Positions 1 through 7,607 of a DNA stretch of 64,000 nt are shown here, in pieces; positions within the stretch are counted from its first letter, which is position 1, and every line of letters starts with the position of its first letter. Both the position numbers and the translations under genes were made by a program. A model generated the notes under the pieces. That model was not told where the DNA came from. It ran no database searches and worked only from the letters and a program-made list of their open reading frames with translations. Origin of the DNA: Mesorhizobium sp. ORS 3359 (lineage in GTDB: Bacteria > Pseudomonadota > Alphaproteobacteria > Rhizobiales > Rhizobiaceae); assembly GCA_000824845.1 (NCBI GenBank), contig CCNC01000033.1, positions 1 to 64,000 of the forward strand, in the 5' to 3' direction.

Positions 1-50
1 GCAGGGCAGAGAGGGGCGCTGTCCCGCCGACCTATCCTTTCTTTCTCTTC

Positions 51-407
51 TCAACCGTCTCCACCACCAGCCCGCGCAAGCAACAGCACCCGTTCCCGCT
101 CGTTGCCGGTCAGCTCGGCGGCGCGGCGGAATTCGGCGCGGGCTTCGTCCATCCGTCCGAGCTTCGCCAGAAGGTCGCCGCGCACCGTGGGCAACAAATG
201 CGTATCCTTGAGCCGAGGTTCGTCTCGCAGCGCGTCGGCGATCGCCAACCCTTGCGCCGGTCCGAACGCCATGCCGGCAGCGACCGCCCGGTTGACCTCG
301 ACGACGGGCGAGGGCGCCGCAAGCGCAAGCGCCTGGTAGTATGCCGCGATGGCGATCCAGTCGGTGTCGGCCGCGCTCGCGGCGCGCGCATGGCAGGCGG
401 CGATCAT
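51..407 (-). CDS. C-terminal TPR-like fragment of an ECF42-type sigma factor
   Basis: This 118-residue frame matches what normally forms the end of the sigma factor encoded just upstream: an alpha-helical, Ala/Arg-rich stretch with TPR character (YYQALALA, NRAVAAG, KLGRMDEARAEFRRA). Its ATG overlaps the TGA of the upstream frame in an ATGA, so it lies one frame away. In ECF42 sigma factors this helical extension is fused to the sigma domains and is reported to be needed for activity. Here it is either separated by a one-base deletion or translated separately by coupling. I regard a frameshift (real or a sequence error) as more likely than a true two-gene arrangement. Confidence 0.6.
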   Translation of the reverse strand: MIAACHARAASAADTDWIAIAAYYQALALAAPSPVVEVNRAVAAGMAFGPAQGLAIADALRDEPRLKDTHLLPTVRGDLLAKLGRMDEARAEFRRAAELTGNERERVLLLARAGGGDG

Positions 408-1300
408 CGCTGCAGCTGATAGGGGCCAGGTGTCGGCGTCAGCGCCATCGCGCGGTTCAACCCATCGAGGCCGCGCCGGATCAGCGACCAGTCCCAGCGG
501 CCGCGGTCCTGGTCGAGCAGAAGGACCGGGTTGCCCGCTGCGTCGATGCGGGCGCCAAAGCGCGCCGCGCTGAGCTCCATCAGGGCCACCAGGCCGAGCG
601 TCTCGGGCTCCTGCGGCACCAGGGCCGCCAGCAGACGGCCGAGGCGCATTGCCTCGCCGCAGAGATTCGTGCGCAGCCAGTCCGGTCCGGCGGAAGCGAC
701 GTAGCCTTCGTTGAAGATCAGGTAGATCACCTCCAGCACGGCGCCGAGGCGCTCGCGCTGCTCCTGCCCGCGGGGCATCTCGAAGGCGATGCCGGCTTCG
801 CGCAGCGTTCTTTTGGCGCGCACGATACGCTGGGCGACGGTTGCCTCGGGCACCAGGAAGGCGCGCGCGATCTCAGGCGTCGACAGGCCGCCGAGCATCC
901 TGAGCGCAAGCGCCGCGCGCTGTTCGGGCGGCAGCACCGGATGGCAGCTGGTGAAGATCAGCCGCAACAGATCGTCGTCTATGTCCTCGTCCAGCGCCGC
1001 CTCGATGTCGGGCATCGCTTGCTCCAGCTCGGCGAGATCAATTGCCAGCTGGCGGTGCTTGCCGTCGATCAGCACGGTTCGGCGTAGCCGGTCGAGCGCC
1101 CGATTGGTGGCGACCCGGGTCAGCCAGGCGGCCGGGTTGTGCGGAATGCCGTCGCTGGGCCAACGCTCCAGCGCCAGCACGAAAGCATCCTGCACCACCT
1201 CTTCGGCCAGCCCGACATCGCGCAAATAGCGGGTGAGCCTGGCGGCGAGCTTTGGTTGCTCGATCCGCCAGACCGCTTCGATCGCCGCCGTGGCGGTCAA
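404..1300 (-). CDS. ECF42-type RNA polymerase sigma factor (sigma2/sigma4 part, frame broken at C-terminus)
   Basis: Residues 1-75 resemble sigma region 2 (EEVVQDAFVLALERWP, then NPAAWLTRVATNRALDRLRR). Residues about 130-170 resemble region 4 (LRMLGGLSTPEIARAFLVPE, VAQRIVRAKRTLR). The following 130 residues match the start of the long C-terminal extension of ECF42 proteins. The frame ends abruptly after GPYQLQ, where relatives continue into an AIAACHARA-like segment found in the overlapping next frame. The start is a TTG overlapping the TGA of the YciI/DGPF gene, so the two are probably translationally coupled. The two pieces sum to about 416 residues, close to the expected full length. ECF42 factors are known to be genetically linked to DGPF proteins, as here. 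Confidence 0.8.
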   Translation of the reverse strand: MTATAAIEAVWRIEQPKLAARLTRYLRDVGLAEEVVQDAFVLALERWPSDGIPHNPAAWLTRVATNRALDRLRRTVLIDGKHRQLAIDLAELEQAMPDIEAALDEDIDDDLLRLIFTSCHPVLPPEQRAALALRMLGGLSTPEIARAFLVPEATVAQRIVRAKRTLREAGIAFEMPRGQEQRERLGAVLEVIYLIFNEGYVASAGPDWLRTNLCGEAMRLGRLLAALVPQEPETLGLVALMELSAARFGARIDAAGNPVLLLDQDRGRWDWSLIRRGLDGLNRAMALTPTPGPYQLQR

Positions 1301-1701
1301 CCCTTCAGCTCGCCGAACCCTTCGGCGACCTTCTGGACGTCCTCGGGAAAATCATCCATCTCAAAAACGCGCCGGACCTCGATGACGTCGTTTTCTCCCG
1401 CTGGGCAGCGGCGCGCCCATTCGATGGCTTCCTCGGACGAGCGCACATCGATCACCCAATAGCCGCCGAGCACTTCCTTGACCTCGGCGAACGGGCCGTC
1501 GGTGACGGTGGGCTTGCCGCCCTTGAAGGAAACCCGCGCGCCCGAGGACGGCGGATGCAGCCCGTCGAGCGCCAGCAGCACGCCGGCGCGCTTTAGCTCT
1601 TCATTGTATTTCATCATCGTCGCCACGGCTTCCGCTTCGGGCCTGACGTCGGGAGCCGCGGTCGCGTAGCCGCCGGGGATCATCAGCATCATGAAACGCA
1701 T
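1297..1701 (-). CDS. YciI-like DGPF-domain protein
   Basis: The 134-residue product starts MRFMMLMIPGGYA and carries the TDGPFAEVKEVLGGYWVIDV block that names the DGPF (YCII-related) family. These are small ferredoxin-like-fold proteins whose biochemical activity is unsettled. The gene precedes and overlaps the ECF sigma gene by four bases, the standard neighbourhood of ECF42 sigma factors, where DGPF proteins are the usual partners and targets. Family assignment is firm; function is inferred only from linkage. Confidence 0.9.
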   Translation of the reverse strand: MRFMMLMIPGGYATAAPDVRPEAEAVATMMKYNEELKRAGVLLALDGLHPPSSGARVSFKGGKPTVTDGPFAEVKEVLGGYWVIDVRSSEEAIEWARRCPAGENDVIEVRRVFEMDDFPEDVQKVAEGFGELKG

Positions 1702-1880
1702 CGGAATGTTGTCCTTCGTTGGTTGGTTGCGATGATACGACGAACGGGGATCGGCGGAATCGACAGGCGATGCGAATTATTTCGCGATGCCGGTGGCCGG
1801 GCGAAGCGGCGTGGCGGTACGCGAGCCACCACAGGCCTCGTCCGCTGGCGCCGTCCCAGGCTGCCTTGCCGCCCGACAGG

Positions 1881-2504
1881 TCAGGTAGCCCGGCTACCCG
1901 ACAGATAGGCCGAAATCAGCTCGACGAGCTGCTTCTGCAGTTCCGGCGCGTCGAGCATGTTGCGCCGTGCCGCGTTGTGGATCACGCCCTCGACCGCCGA
2001 GGAGAGCACGCGCGCCATCGTTTCGGTGTCCTTGCGGCGATTGCGGTACTGCGCGACGGCCGCGGCGTAATGTTCGAGATAGCGCGCCTGGAACGAGGCA
2101 TGCGCGGCGCGTGAGCCGCGGTCTCCGGGCGCCTCGTCGAGCAGCACCTGGTGCAGCGTCGGATGGATCGAGTGCGCGCCGATCATGCCGCGCACCAGCT
2201 CGCGCGCGAATTGCCTGAGCGGCTTCTCCTCCGCCGACGCTTCGCGAATCACCGACAGCACATGATCGAAGTGACGGCGCCGGATCGCTTCGACCAGAGC
2301 GAGCTTGTCGGGAAAATACTGATAGAGCGAGCCGATGCTGACGCCCGCGGCCTCCGCCACCTTGTTGGTGGAGAAGCCGGCCCAGCCGAGCTCGCTCAGA
2401 ACGTGAGCGCCGGCTTCGATGATCGCCTCGACGGTGGCGATCGAACGCGCCTGGCGCGGCTGCTTGCGCATGCGCGCGGCCGGCTTTGCAATGCGAGTAG
2501 ACAT
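1881..2504 (-). CDS. TetR/AcrR family transcriptional regulator
   Basis: The 207-residue protein has a basic N-terminal tail, then a TetR helix-turn-helix at about residues 20-70 (ATVEAIIEAGAHVLSELG, TNKVAEAAGVSIGSLYQYFP, DKLALVEAI). The rest is a helical ligand-binding domain with no recognisable subtype. It is divergent from the interrupted DinB gene with about 70 bp between them, so it may regulate that gene and itself. The ligand is unknown. Confidence 0.9.
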   Translation of the reverse strand: MSTRIAKPAARMRKQPRQARSIATVEAIIEAGAHVLSELGWAGFSTNKVAEAAGVSIGSLYQYFPDKLALVEAIRRRHFDHVLSVIREASAEEKPLRQFARELVRGMIGAHSIHPTLHQVLLDEAPGDRGSRAAHASFQARYLEHYAAAVAQYRNRRKDTETMARVLSSAVEGVIHNAARRNMLDAPELQKQLVELISAYLSGSRAT

Positions 2505-2575
2505 GCTGGCCCGTCTCCCGAGAATATGAAGAGGATACTCACATTCATTTCACCAACGCAAATGGAGCCGCGAAG

Positions 2576-3028
2576 ATGAGTGCCAGGACCTTGCTGAAGA
2601 GCCTGCTTGCCTATCAGGCCTAGGCGAATGACGAGCTCTTGGAGACGCTTGCCGGATTGGATCCGTCCCGCGGCGCGGCAGAGCGACACGCAGCGATCCG
2701 CCTGATGAACCACATCCGTGTCGTGTCGCGGATCTTTGCCGCGCATCTGCAGGGCGTGGCCCACCGCTATGCGGGCGACAATACGCCGGACACACCCGAG
2801 CCACGCGCGCTGCGCGCCGCCCTGGCCGAGGTTGATCGCTGGTATCTCGACCATCTCGAAACCATTTCGGAGCAGGCACTTGCCGAGCCGATCGCCTTCA
2901 CCTTCACCGATGGCGACAAGGGCTGCATGACGAGGCAGGAGATGCTGACCCATGTCGTCCTGCACGGCGGCTATCATCGCGGCGAGATCGGCCGCATGCT
3001 GGCCGGAATCGCCGTCTCGCCGCCCTAG
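2576..3028 (+). pseudogene. DinB-family protein interrupted by an in-frame TAG at codon 16
   Basis: From the ATG at 2576, which sits behind a GGAGC stretch, the reading gives 15 residues ending AYQA. Then comes TAG (2621-2623), then ANDELLETLAG and a complete DinB domain with the metal-site style ending LTHVVLHGGYHRGEIGRML. DinB proteins normally have a YxxWANxxL motif here; the other DinB gene in this window (16017) reads YNQWANQRL. TGG-to-TAG therefore explains the break. Initiation at TTG 2639 could still yield a 129-residue product lacking helix 1, so the gene may be inactive or merely shortened. DinB/YfiT-like proteins are four-helix metal-binding proteins, often thiol-dependent transferases. 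Confidence 0.8.
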
Positions 3029-3474
3029 GATACTTATGCCGTGCACCTGCACCGGGTCGAACCGGCGCGCCGCGTGCAGGTGGAAATATGAGCTTGAAGC
3101 TCGCGTTCAAACGCGTAAGCTTTGACCGCCTCGCGTGGCCGGTTCATCTGTAGATGTTTTCGCTGGACAAGATGAAGCCGGTGTTCGGCGGCGGGTTCTC
3201 TATTGTGAGCACTCTGCTCACATTACGATATAAGCTTATGCCGCGAATGGATGGATCATCGGGTGATAGAAGCCACACGAAAATCTGTGCGCCGGGCCGT
3301 CACTTCGAAAGTGACAGATTCGCTCACAATTTTTCGGTGAGATGCATCTTCGTGTAACCAAAATTCAATAACTGAAAATCATTGTGTTGCTTCGCTGGCT
3401 AGACAGTCGCGAGTCAGATATGCATGAGCATGCCGGGTCACTCACGACCTTAGGCAAAACGCAAGGGGCATCGC
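3029..3474. other. Intergenic region without a supported gene
   Basis: This 446-bp stretch is less GC-rich than its surroundings. A 67-codon open frame at 3154-3357 lacks a good ribosome site and recognisable features, so I do not call it. It contains a perfect inverted repeat (listed separately) and ends with an AAGGGG ribosome site for the H1-like gene. Confidence 0.5.
3204..3222. promoter_or_regulatory. Perfect 8-3-8 inverted repeat, operator-like
   Basis: TGTGAGCA and TGCTCACA flank CTC. A TATAAG hexamer follows at 3229-3234 and could be a -10 element. The arms resemble a CRP half-site, but the TGTGA/TCACA spacing is nine rather than six bases. It may control the downstream H1-like gene or an untranslated RNA; this is inference. 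Confidence 0.4.
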
Positions 3475-3861
3475 ATGGCAAAGACCACAACCAAGGCGCC
3501 GGCGGCGAAAGCGCCGGCAAAGAAGCCGGCAGCTAAGGCTGCCGCGAAACCTGCAGCAGTGAAGAAGGCAGCGGCACCGAAGGCAGCCGCCAAGGCTCCG
3601 GCCAAGGCAGCAGCGAAGCCTGCGGCTAAGCCGGCCGCGAAGGCCGCGGCAAAGCCCGCCGCCAAGGCGGCAGCCAAGCCGGCCGCAAAGGCAGCAGCCA
3701 AGCCGGCCGCGAAGGCAGCAGCCAAGCCCGCCGCCAAGAAGCCGGCAGCGAAGGCCGCGGCCAAGCCCGCCGCCAAGGCTCCGATGAAGGCCGCCGCGGC
3801 CAAGGCACCGGCAGCCGTGAAGAAGGCAGCTCCGGCGAAGAAGCCCGCCGCCAAGAAGTAA
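3475..3861 (+). CDS. Alanine/lysine/proline-rich histone H1-like protein
   Basis: The 128-residue product begins MAKTTTKAPAAKAPAKKPAA and consists almost entirely of A, K and P in short KPAAKAA-type units, including five or more near-identical tandem units around residues 45-85. This resembles the C-terminal tail of histone H1 and bacterial H1-like/AlgP proteins. Such proteins are basic, disordered and bind DNA or RNA non-specifically. A strong AAGGGG ribosome site precedes the ATG and a strong terminator follows, so it is a monocistronic gene. Repeat-driven length variation is likely between strains. The low-complexity make-up prevents a firmer family name. Confidence 0.8.
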   Translation: MAKTTTKAPAAKAPAKKPAAKAAAKPAAVKKAAAPKAAAKAPAKAAAKPAAKPAAKAAAKPAAKAAAKPAAKAAAKPAAKAAAKPAAKKPAAKAAAKPAAKAPMKAAAAKAPAAVKKAAPAKKPAAKK

Positions 3862-3971
3862 TCGCCTAGCTTCGCTTGGCGACCCGCAACGGGTGAGGGC
3901 GGGTGCCACCTGGGCACCTCTCTCGCCAATTCGGTGTCTGAGCGAGCGGAGTCGGAGCGGACGCTCCTCCT

Positions 3972-4020
3972 AAAAGCTCCCGGAAATTTGCCGCTAGGCA
4001 AACCTTTCGGGAGCTTTTTT
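3972..4020 (+). terminator. Rho-independent terminator
   Basis: AAAAGCTCCCG pairs with CGGGAGCTTTT and is followed by T residues. A small internal TTTGCC/GGCAAA hairpin lies within the loop. It ends the H1-like transcript. Confidence 0.85.
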
Positions 4021-4131
4021 ATTGCCGCGTCCTCGTCGGCAAGACGTGGCTAATCCGGATCGGCTTTGCTGGGCCGTTGCCCTGGAGGTTCCATTCGGTC
4101 AACAGTGCGGCAGACAACTGGGAAATCGATC

Positions 4132-4728
4132 ATGCCGAAACTGCTCTATGCTTCCACGTCCCCCTATAGCTCGAAGGTCCGCATGGCGGCCGTCTACGCC
4201 GGCATCGCCATCGACCTCGTGCCGGTCAAGACGGAGGACAAGCCCGCCGAACTGATCTCGGCCAATCCGCTCGGCAAGATCCCGGTGCTGGTGCTGGAGG
4301 ATGGCCGCTCGATCTATGACAGCCGCACTATTACCCAGCATCTCAACCGGCTGTCGAAGAACGCGCTGTTCCCGCGCAACCCCGACAAGCGGCTTGAGGC
4401 GGAACTTCTCGAGGCGCTGGCCGACGGCATTTGCGACTGCGCGCTGTCGATGGTCTATGAGCGGCGGACGCGACCGGAAGAGATGGTCTACCAGCCATGG
4501 CTCGACCGCCAGTGGGGCAAGATCACCACCGCGCTCGACCTCATCAACGCCAACCCGCCCAAGCTGCCGAAGAAGATCACCGCCGGGCACATGGCGCTGC
4601 GCGCCACCCTTGGCTATCTCGCGCTGCGCTTTCCCGGCCAATGGGAGAAGGGCCGCAGCCGGCTCGTGCGCTGGGCTGCGCGGTTTGATGAGAAGTTTCC
4701 GGAGCTGAAAGCAAGCGTGCCGGGGTGA
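4132..4728 (+). CDS. Glutathione S-transferase family protein
   Basis: The 198-residue protein starts MPKLLYASTSPYSSKVRMAA, the thioredoxin-like GST N-domain (residues 1-75). It has the cis-proline glutathione-site block NPLGKIPVLVLEDG and the EDGRSIYDSRTI motif, where the Ser-binding pair is D-S rather than E-S. An all-helical C-domain follows. An upstream extension of the frame exists, but this ATG fits GST length. It stands alone between two hairpins. The substrate cannot be read from sequence. Confidence 0.88.
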   Translation: MPKLLYASTSPYSSKVRMAAVYAGIAIDLVPVKTEDKPAELISANPLGKIPVLVLEDGRSIYDSRTITQHLNRLSKNALFPRNPDKRLEAELLEALADGICDCALSMVYERRTRPEEMVYQPWLDRQWGKITTALDLINANPPKLPKKITAGHMALRATLGYLALRFPGQWEKGRSRLVRWAARFDEKFPELKASVPG

Positions 4729-4738
4729 GGCGCCTTTT

Positions 4739-4761
4739 CCTTCTCCCACAAAGGGAGAAGG
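4739..4761. repeat. Small palindrome of the CCTTCTCCC family
   Basis: CCTTCTCCC / GGGAGAAGG around a 5-base loop lies just after the GST stop. The same arm sequence bounds the larger elements at 26535 and 51730, so this is probably a solo or decayed member of that repeat family. It may also act as a terminator. Confidence 0.7.
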
Positions 4762-4827
4762 AGAAGCGAGCTTGAACCCCACCCGCTTCCGTGCTTGCCT
4801 GACATTACCTAAGCGGGAGTGGTGAGC

Positions 4828-5205
4828 ATGGCAAAGCCCTCTACCAGCGTCGCGCCCGACCCGATGGTCGAGCGCTTGCGCGCCGCCCTCGGCCGGCGCG
4901 ACTTCATCGAGCAGAAGATGTTCGGCGGCACCTGCTTCATGATCGACGGCAACTTACTGATCGGCACCTCGAAGCGTGGGCTGTTGGTACGCGTCGGCAA
5001 GGACGCGCATGCAGCGGCGGTCGTTCGTCCCCATGCGCGCCCGATGGAAATGGGCGGGCGCTCGATGGAAGGCTACCTCCACGTCGGGCCGGAAGGCACG
5101 GCGAGCGAGGCCGACCTCGCCTTCTGGCTCGATCTTGCTCTGGCTTTTGTCCAGACACTGCCGCCGAAGGACAAATCCGCCAAGGTCGCAAAGAAGCGCG
5201 CGTAA
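4828..5205 (+). CDS. TfoX/Sxy N-terminal domain protein
   Basis: The 125-residue product contains the TfoX N-terminal signature: VERLRAALGRRDFIEQKMFG, GTCFMIDGNLLIGTSKRGLL and GRSMEGYLHVGPEG, followed by a Lys-rich tail. It lacks the C-terminal TfoX domain, as do most alphaproteobacterial relatives, so a competence role should not be assumed. The ATG at 4828 is preferred over GTGs 3 and 9 bases upstream because a GGGAG ribosome site lies 8 bases before it. Confidence 0.88.
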   Translation: MAKPSTSVAPDPMVERLRAALGRRDFIEQKMFGGTCFMIDGNLLIGTSKRGLLVRVGKDAHAAAVVRPHARPMEMGGRSMEGYLHVGPEGTASEADLAFWLDLALAFVQTLPPKDKSAKVAKKRA

Positions 5206-5289
5206 GCCGCTGACTCGCCACTTTCCGGGCGGCGATGTGTCAGTATCGCCTGTGCCGGCGATGACAAACGCATGGCCAAGGGGGAAGCG

Positions 5290-5706
5290 ATGGCACTCAG
5301 CGGGCATTGCATGTGCGGAGCGGTCACCTGGACATATTCCGGCGTCATCATCCGCAATCTGGTCTGTCACTGCGCTGACTGCCAGCGTGCCACCTCGTCT
5401 CCCTTCACCGCCTTCCTGGGACTGAGGCCGGATGACCTGAGCTGGGCCGGCGACATCAGGCACTATGAAAGCAGCACGGACACGTTTCGCGGTTTCTGTC
5501 CGTCCTGTGGCACCAGGCTTTATTTCCGCTCGACAAGATGGTCGTCGGAGATCCACGTTCACGCCGCCACCTTGACCGACCCAGGCGACTACCGGCCGGA
5601 CGCTCAGGTCTTCATGCGATCGCGCTTGAAATGGCTGGACCGGCTGCCGTCGATCCCCACCCACGATGGTTTCCAGAAGCAACCGGCGCGTCGGTCGGGC
5701 GCTTGA
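5290..5706 (+). CDS. GFA-family (glutathione-dependent formaldehyde-activating-like) zinc protein
   Basis: The 138-residue protein has the GFA/Mss4-like zinc-binding cysteines: GHCMCGAV near the start, CHCADCQRAT at about 30-40, and CPSCGTRLYF at about 80. Members bind glutathione adducts or zinc; most are functionally uncharacterised. AAGGGGAAG just upstream supports ATG 5290 over the ATG 18 bases earlier. It shares a bidirectional terminator with the convergent outer-membrane protein gene. Confidence 0.9.
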   Translation: MALSGHCMCGAVTWTYSGVIIRNLVCHCADCQRATSSPFTAFLGLRPDDLSWAGDIRHYESSTDTFRGFCPSCGTRLYFRSTRWSSEIHVHAATLTDPGDYRPDAQVFMRSRLKWLDRLPSIPTHDGFQKQPARRSGA

Positions 5707-5728
5707 CGCCTTTCGGCCGGGTCAACAA

Positions 5729-5757
5729 AAAAAGCCGGGCGCAAGGCCCGGCTTTTT
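5729..5757. terminator. Bidirectional Rho-independent terminator
   Basis: GCCGGGC / GCCCGGC with a 5-base loop, an A tract before and a T tract after. It serves both the GFA gene (plus) and the outer-membrane protein gene (minus). Confidence 0.9.
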
Positions 5758-5777
5758 CGTGTCGTGGCTTCTACGAC

Positions 5778-6431
5778 TTAGAACTTCATACCGACGCCGA
5801 AGGTGACGCGGTTGTCCTTCGACTTGACGTTGCCGAGGGCGCCGAAGTCCTTGTCGCCGTAGTCGGTGTAGCGGTACTCGACACGGCCGAACACATTGTC
5901 GGTGATCTTGATGTCGGTGCCAACACCAGCCGTCCAGCCGAGCATTCCCTTGCTCTCGTCCGTGAGCGTGACGCTATCCGTGATCTTCTGGTTCTTGGCG
6001 GCGAGACCGCCGGTGCCATAGAGCAGGATTTCCGGGGTCACGGCATAGCCGAGGCGAGCGCGCAGCGAGCCTTCGAGGCCGCCCTTGGCGCTGATGCCGG
6101 CGCTGTCGCCCTTGACGCCGTTGTAGCCGAGATCGGCTTCAGCGCCGTAGACGAAGTTCTCCTGCTGCCACTGGTAGCCGCCGAAGACGCCGCCGATGAA
6201 GCCCTTGGTCTTCACGTTGACGCCTGCATCGCGGGCATCGGCATGGCCGCTGAAGCCGTAGCCGAGGTTGATACCGGCATAGGGGCCGGCCCAGGAAGCA
6301 ACCGGAAGCTCGGCAACCGGGGCGGGAGCCGGCGGCTCCTCGGAAACGACGTCGGCCGCGAAAGCGGTACCAGCAAAGGCGAACAGCCCGAGCGCGGCGG
6401 CGAGCGGCGCGAATTTAAGATTGGTCTTCAT
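5778..6431 (-). CDS. Outer membrane beta-barrel protein, Omp25/Omp31-like
   Basis: The 217-residue product has a clear signal peptide (MKTNLKFAPLAAALGLFAFA, cleavage near AFA-AD) and a Pro-rich linker. An eight-strand type barrel follows, starting SWAGPYAGINLGYGF and ending FGVGMKF with the terminal phenylalanine required for BAM insertion. FGGYQWQQ and FGRVEYRYTDYG are typical of the rhizobial/Brucella Omp25/Omp31 surface antigens. The start at 6431 has an AAGGAG ribosome site. Abundant expression is plausible given its own terminator and isolated position. Confidence 0.92.
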   Translation of the reverse strand: MKTNLKFAPLAAALGLFAFAGTAFAADVVSEEPPAPAPVAELPVASWAGPYAGINLGYGFSGHADARDAGVNVKTKGFIGGVFGGYQWQQENFVYGAEADLGYNGVKGDSAGISAKGGLEGSLRARLGYAVTPEILLYGTGGLAAKNQKITDSVTLTDESKGMLGWTAGVGTDIKITDNVFGRVEYRYTDYGDKDFGALGNVKSKDNRVTFGVGMKF

Positions 6432-6842
6432 TGTTATACTCCTTAAGCCACAAGACACTTAGGCTTGGTTGTTCATGAAACGCCCCGGCCCGTCCGGGGG
6501 GATAAACGAGCTTGGCGTTTAACGGTTCCGAATGTCGTGCTGAAATGCGGCTGAAGCGAACCTGAACTTGGGTCATTCCCCGGCGCGAATGAGGCCGAAA
6601 GGTGACGTTGCATCTTCGCAACAGCGAATGTCAGCAGGCTGATCATGTTGCGCTGCACATCGCTTGGTTCAAGGGGTGCAGCGACATATATTGCCGGCAA
6701 TGGCGCCCCGAATCCGGCGGGGCGGAAGCGCGTCCGGGCCGCTTCGCCACATTCCTGCCCCAGGTGGAAATGGCATTTAACGCTTGGCCCGTCATATTGT
6801 GCCGACTTCCCGGAATCGTGAAGCCGATTGAGGATTGACACC
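6432..6842. other. Intergenic region between divergent genes
   Basis: About 410 bp separate the outer-membrane protein gene and the SDR gene. It must hold the promoters for both directions. I saw no convincing small gene or repeat in it. Confidence 0.5.
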
Positions 6843-7607
6843 ATGAAACAAGCCACGGCCGTCGCGCTGGTGACGGGTGGAGCAAGACGGATCGGCAAGG
6901 CGATCGTCGAGGATCTGGCCGCCAATGGCTTCGCCGTCGCCATCCATGCCAACCGTTCAGGCGCTGATGCCGAGGCGCTGGCGGGCAAGATCACGGGCGA
7001 GGGCGGCCGCGCCGCGGTCGTCGCCGCCGACCTCACCGACATGGATGCGGTGGGTGGTCTCATCGGTCGCGCGGAAGCCGCGCTCGGGCCTGTGACGCTG
7101 CTGGTCAACAACGCGTCCCTGTTCGTCAACGACAGCGTCGAGGATTTCGACTGGCAGGCCTGGGATCGCCATTTCGCCATCCATGTGAAGGCGCCTGCGC
7201 TTTTGGCGCAGAATTTCGCCCGCGCGCTGCCGCAAGGCGAGGAGGGGCTGATCGTCAACATCATCGACCAGCGCGTCTGGCGGCCGACGCCGCGCTATTT
7301 TTCCTATGCGCTGTCGAAATCGGCGCTGTGGACGCAGACTGAGATGCTGGCGCAGGCGCTCGGGCCGCGCATTCGCGTCAACGCCATAGGTCCCGGCCCG
7401 ACACTGAAGAACAAGCGCCAGGACGACGACGATTTCGGCAAACAGGTCGAGGGCCTGATCCTGAAGCGTGGCCCGCAATTGCCTGAATTCGGCGCCACCA
7501 TCCGCTATCTCTGGCAGGCGCGCTCGGTGACCGGCCAGATGATCGCGCTCGACGGCGGCCAGCATCTTGCGTGGCAGACGCCCGATGTGACAGGCATGGT
7601 GGAATGA
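6843..7607 (+). CDS. Short-chain dehydrogenase/reductase, pteridine-reductase-like
   Basis: The 254-residue SDR has the variant Rossmann motif [12 protein letters not shown] (residues 10-21). An Arg pair replaces the usual glycine region, as in NADPH-dependent pteridine reductase/FolM-like SDRs. NNAS lies near residue 95 and the catalytic Y-A-L-S-K (YxxxK) near 160. Dihydropteridine or dihydrofolate reduction is plausible but not proven. Its TGA overlaps the ATG of uvrC, so the two are co-translated; this pairing is common in rhizobia. Confidence 0.9.
   Translation: MKQATAVALVTGGARRIGKAIVEDLAANGFAVAIHANRSGADAEALAGKITGEGGRAAVVAADLTDMDAVGGLIGRAEAALGPVTLLVNNASLFVNDSVEDFDWQAWDRHFAIHVKAPALLAQNFARALPQGEEGLIVNIIDQRVWRPTPRYFSYALSKSALWTQTEMLAQALGPRIRVNAIGPGPTLKNKRQDDDDFGKQVEGLILKRGPQLPEFGATIRYLWQARSVTGQMIALDGGQHLAWQTPDVTGMVE

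Noticed and set aside
3154..3357. Possible 67-residue protein
   Set aside because: No ribosome site and unremarkable composition; left as intergenic.
3600..3800. Short regular repeats resembling a CRISPR or tandem array
   Set aside because: The repeats are codons for KPAAKAA units within an open frame, with no spacer structure.
3442..4001. Minus-strand Ala/Gly/Cys-rich frames opposite the H1-like gene
   Set aside because: They are complementary readings of the Ala/Lys repeats.
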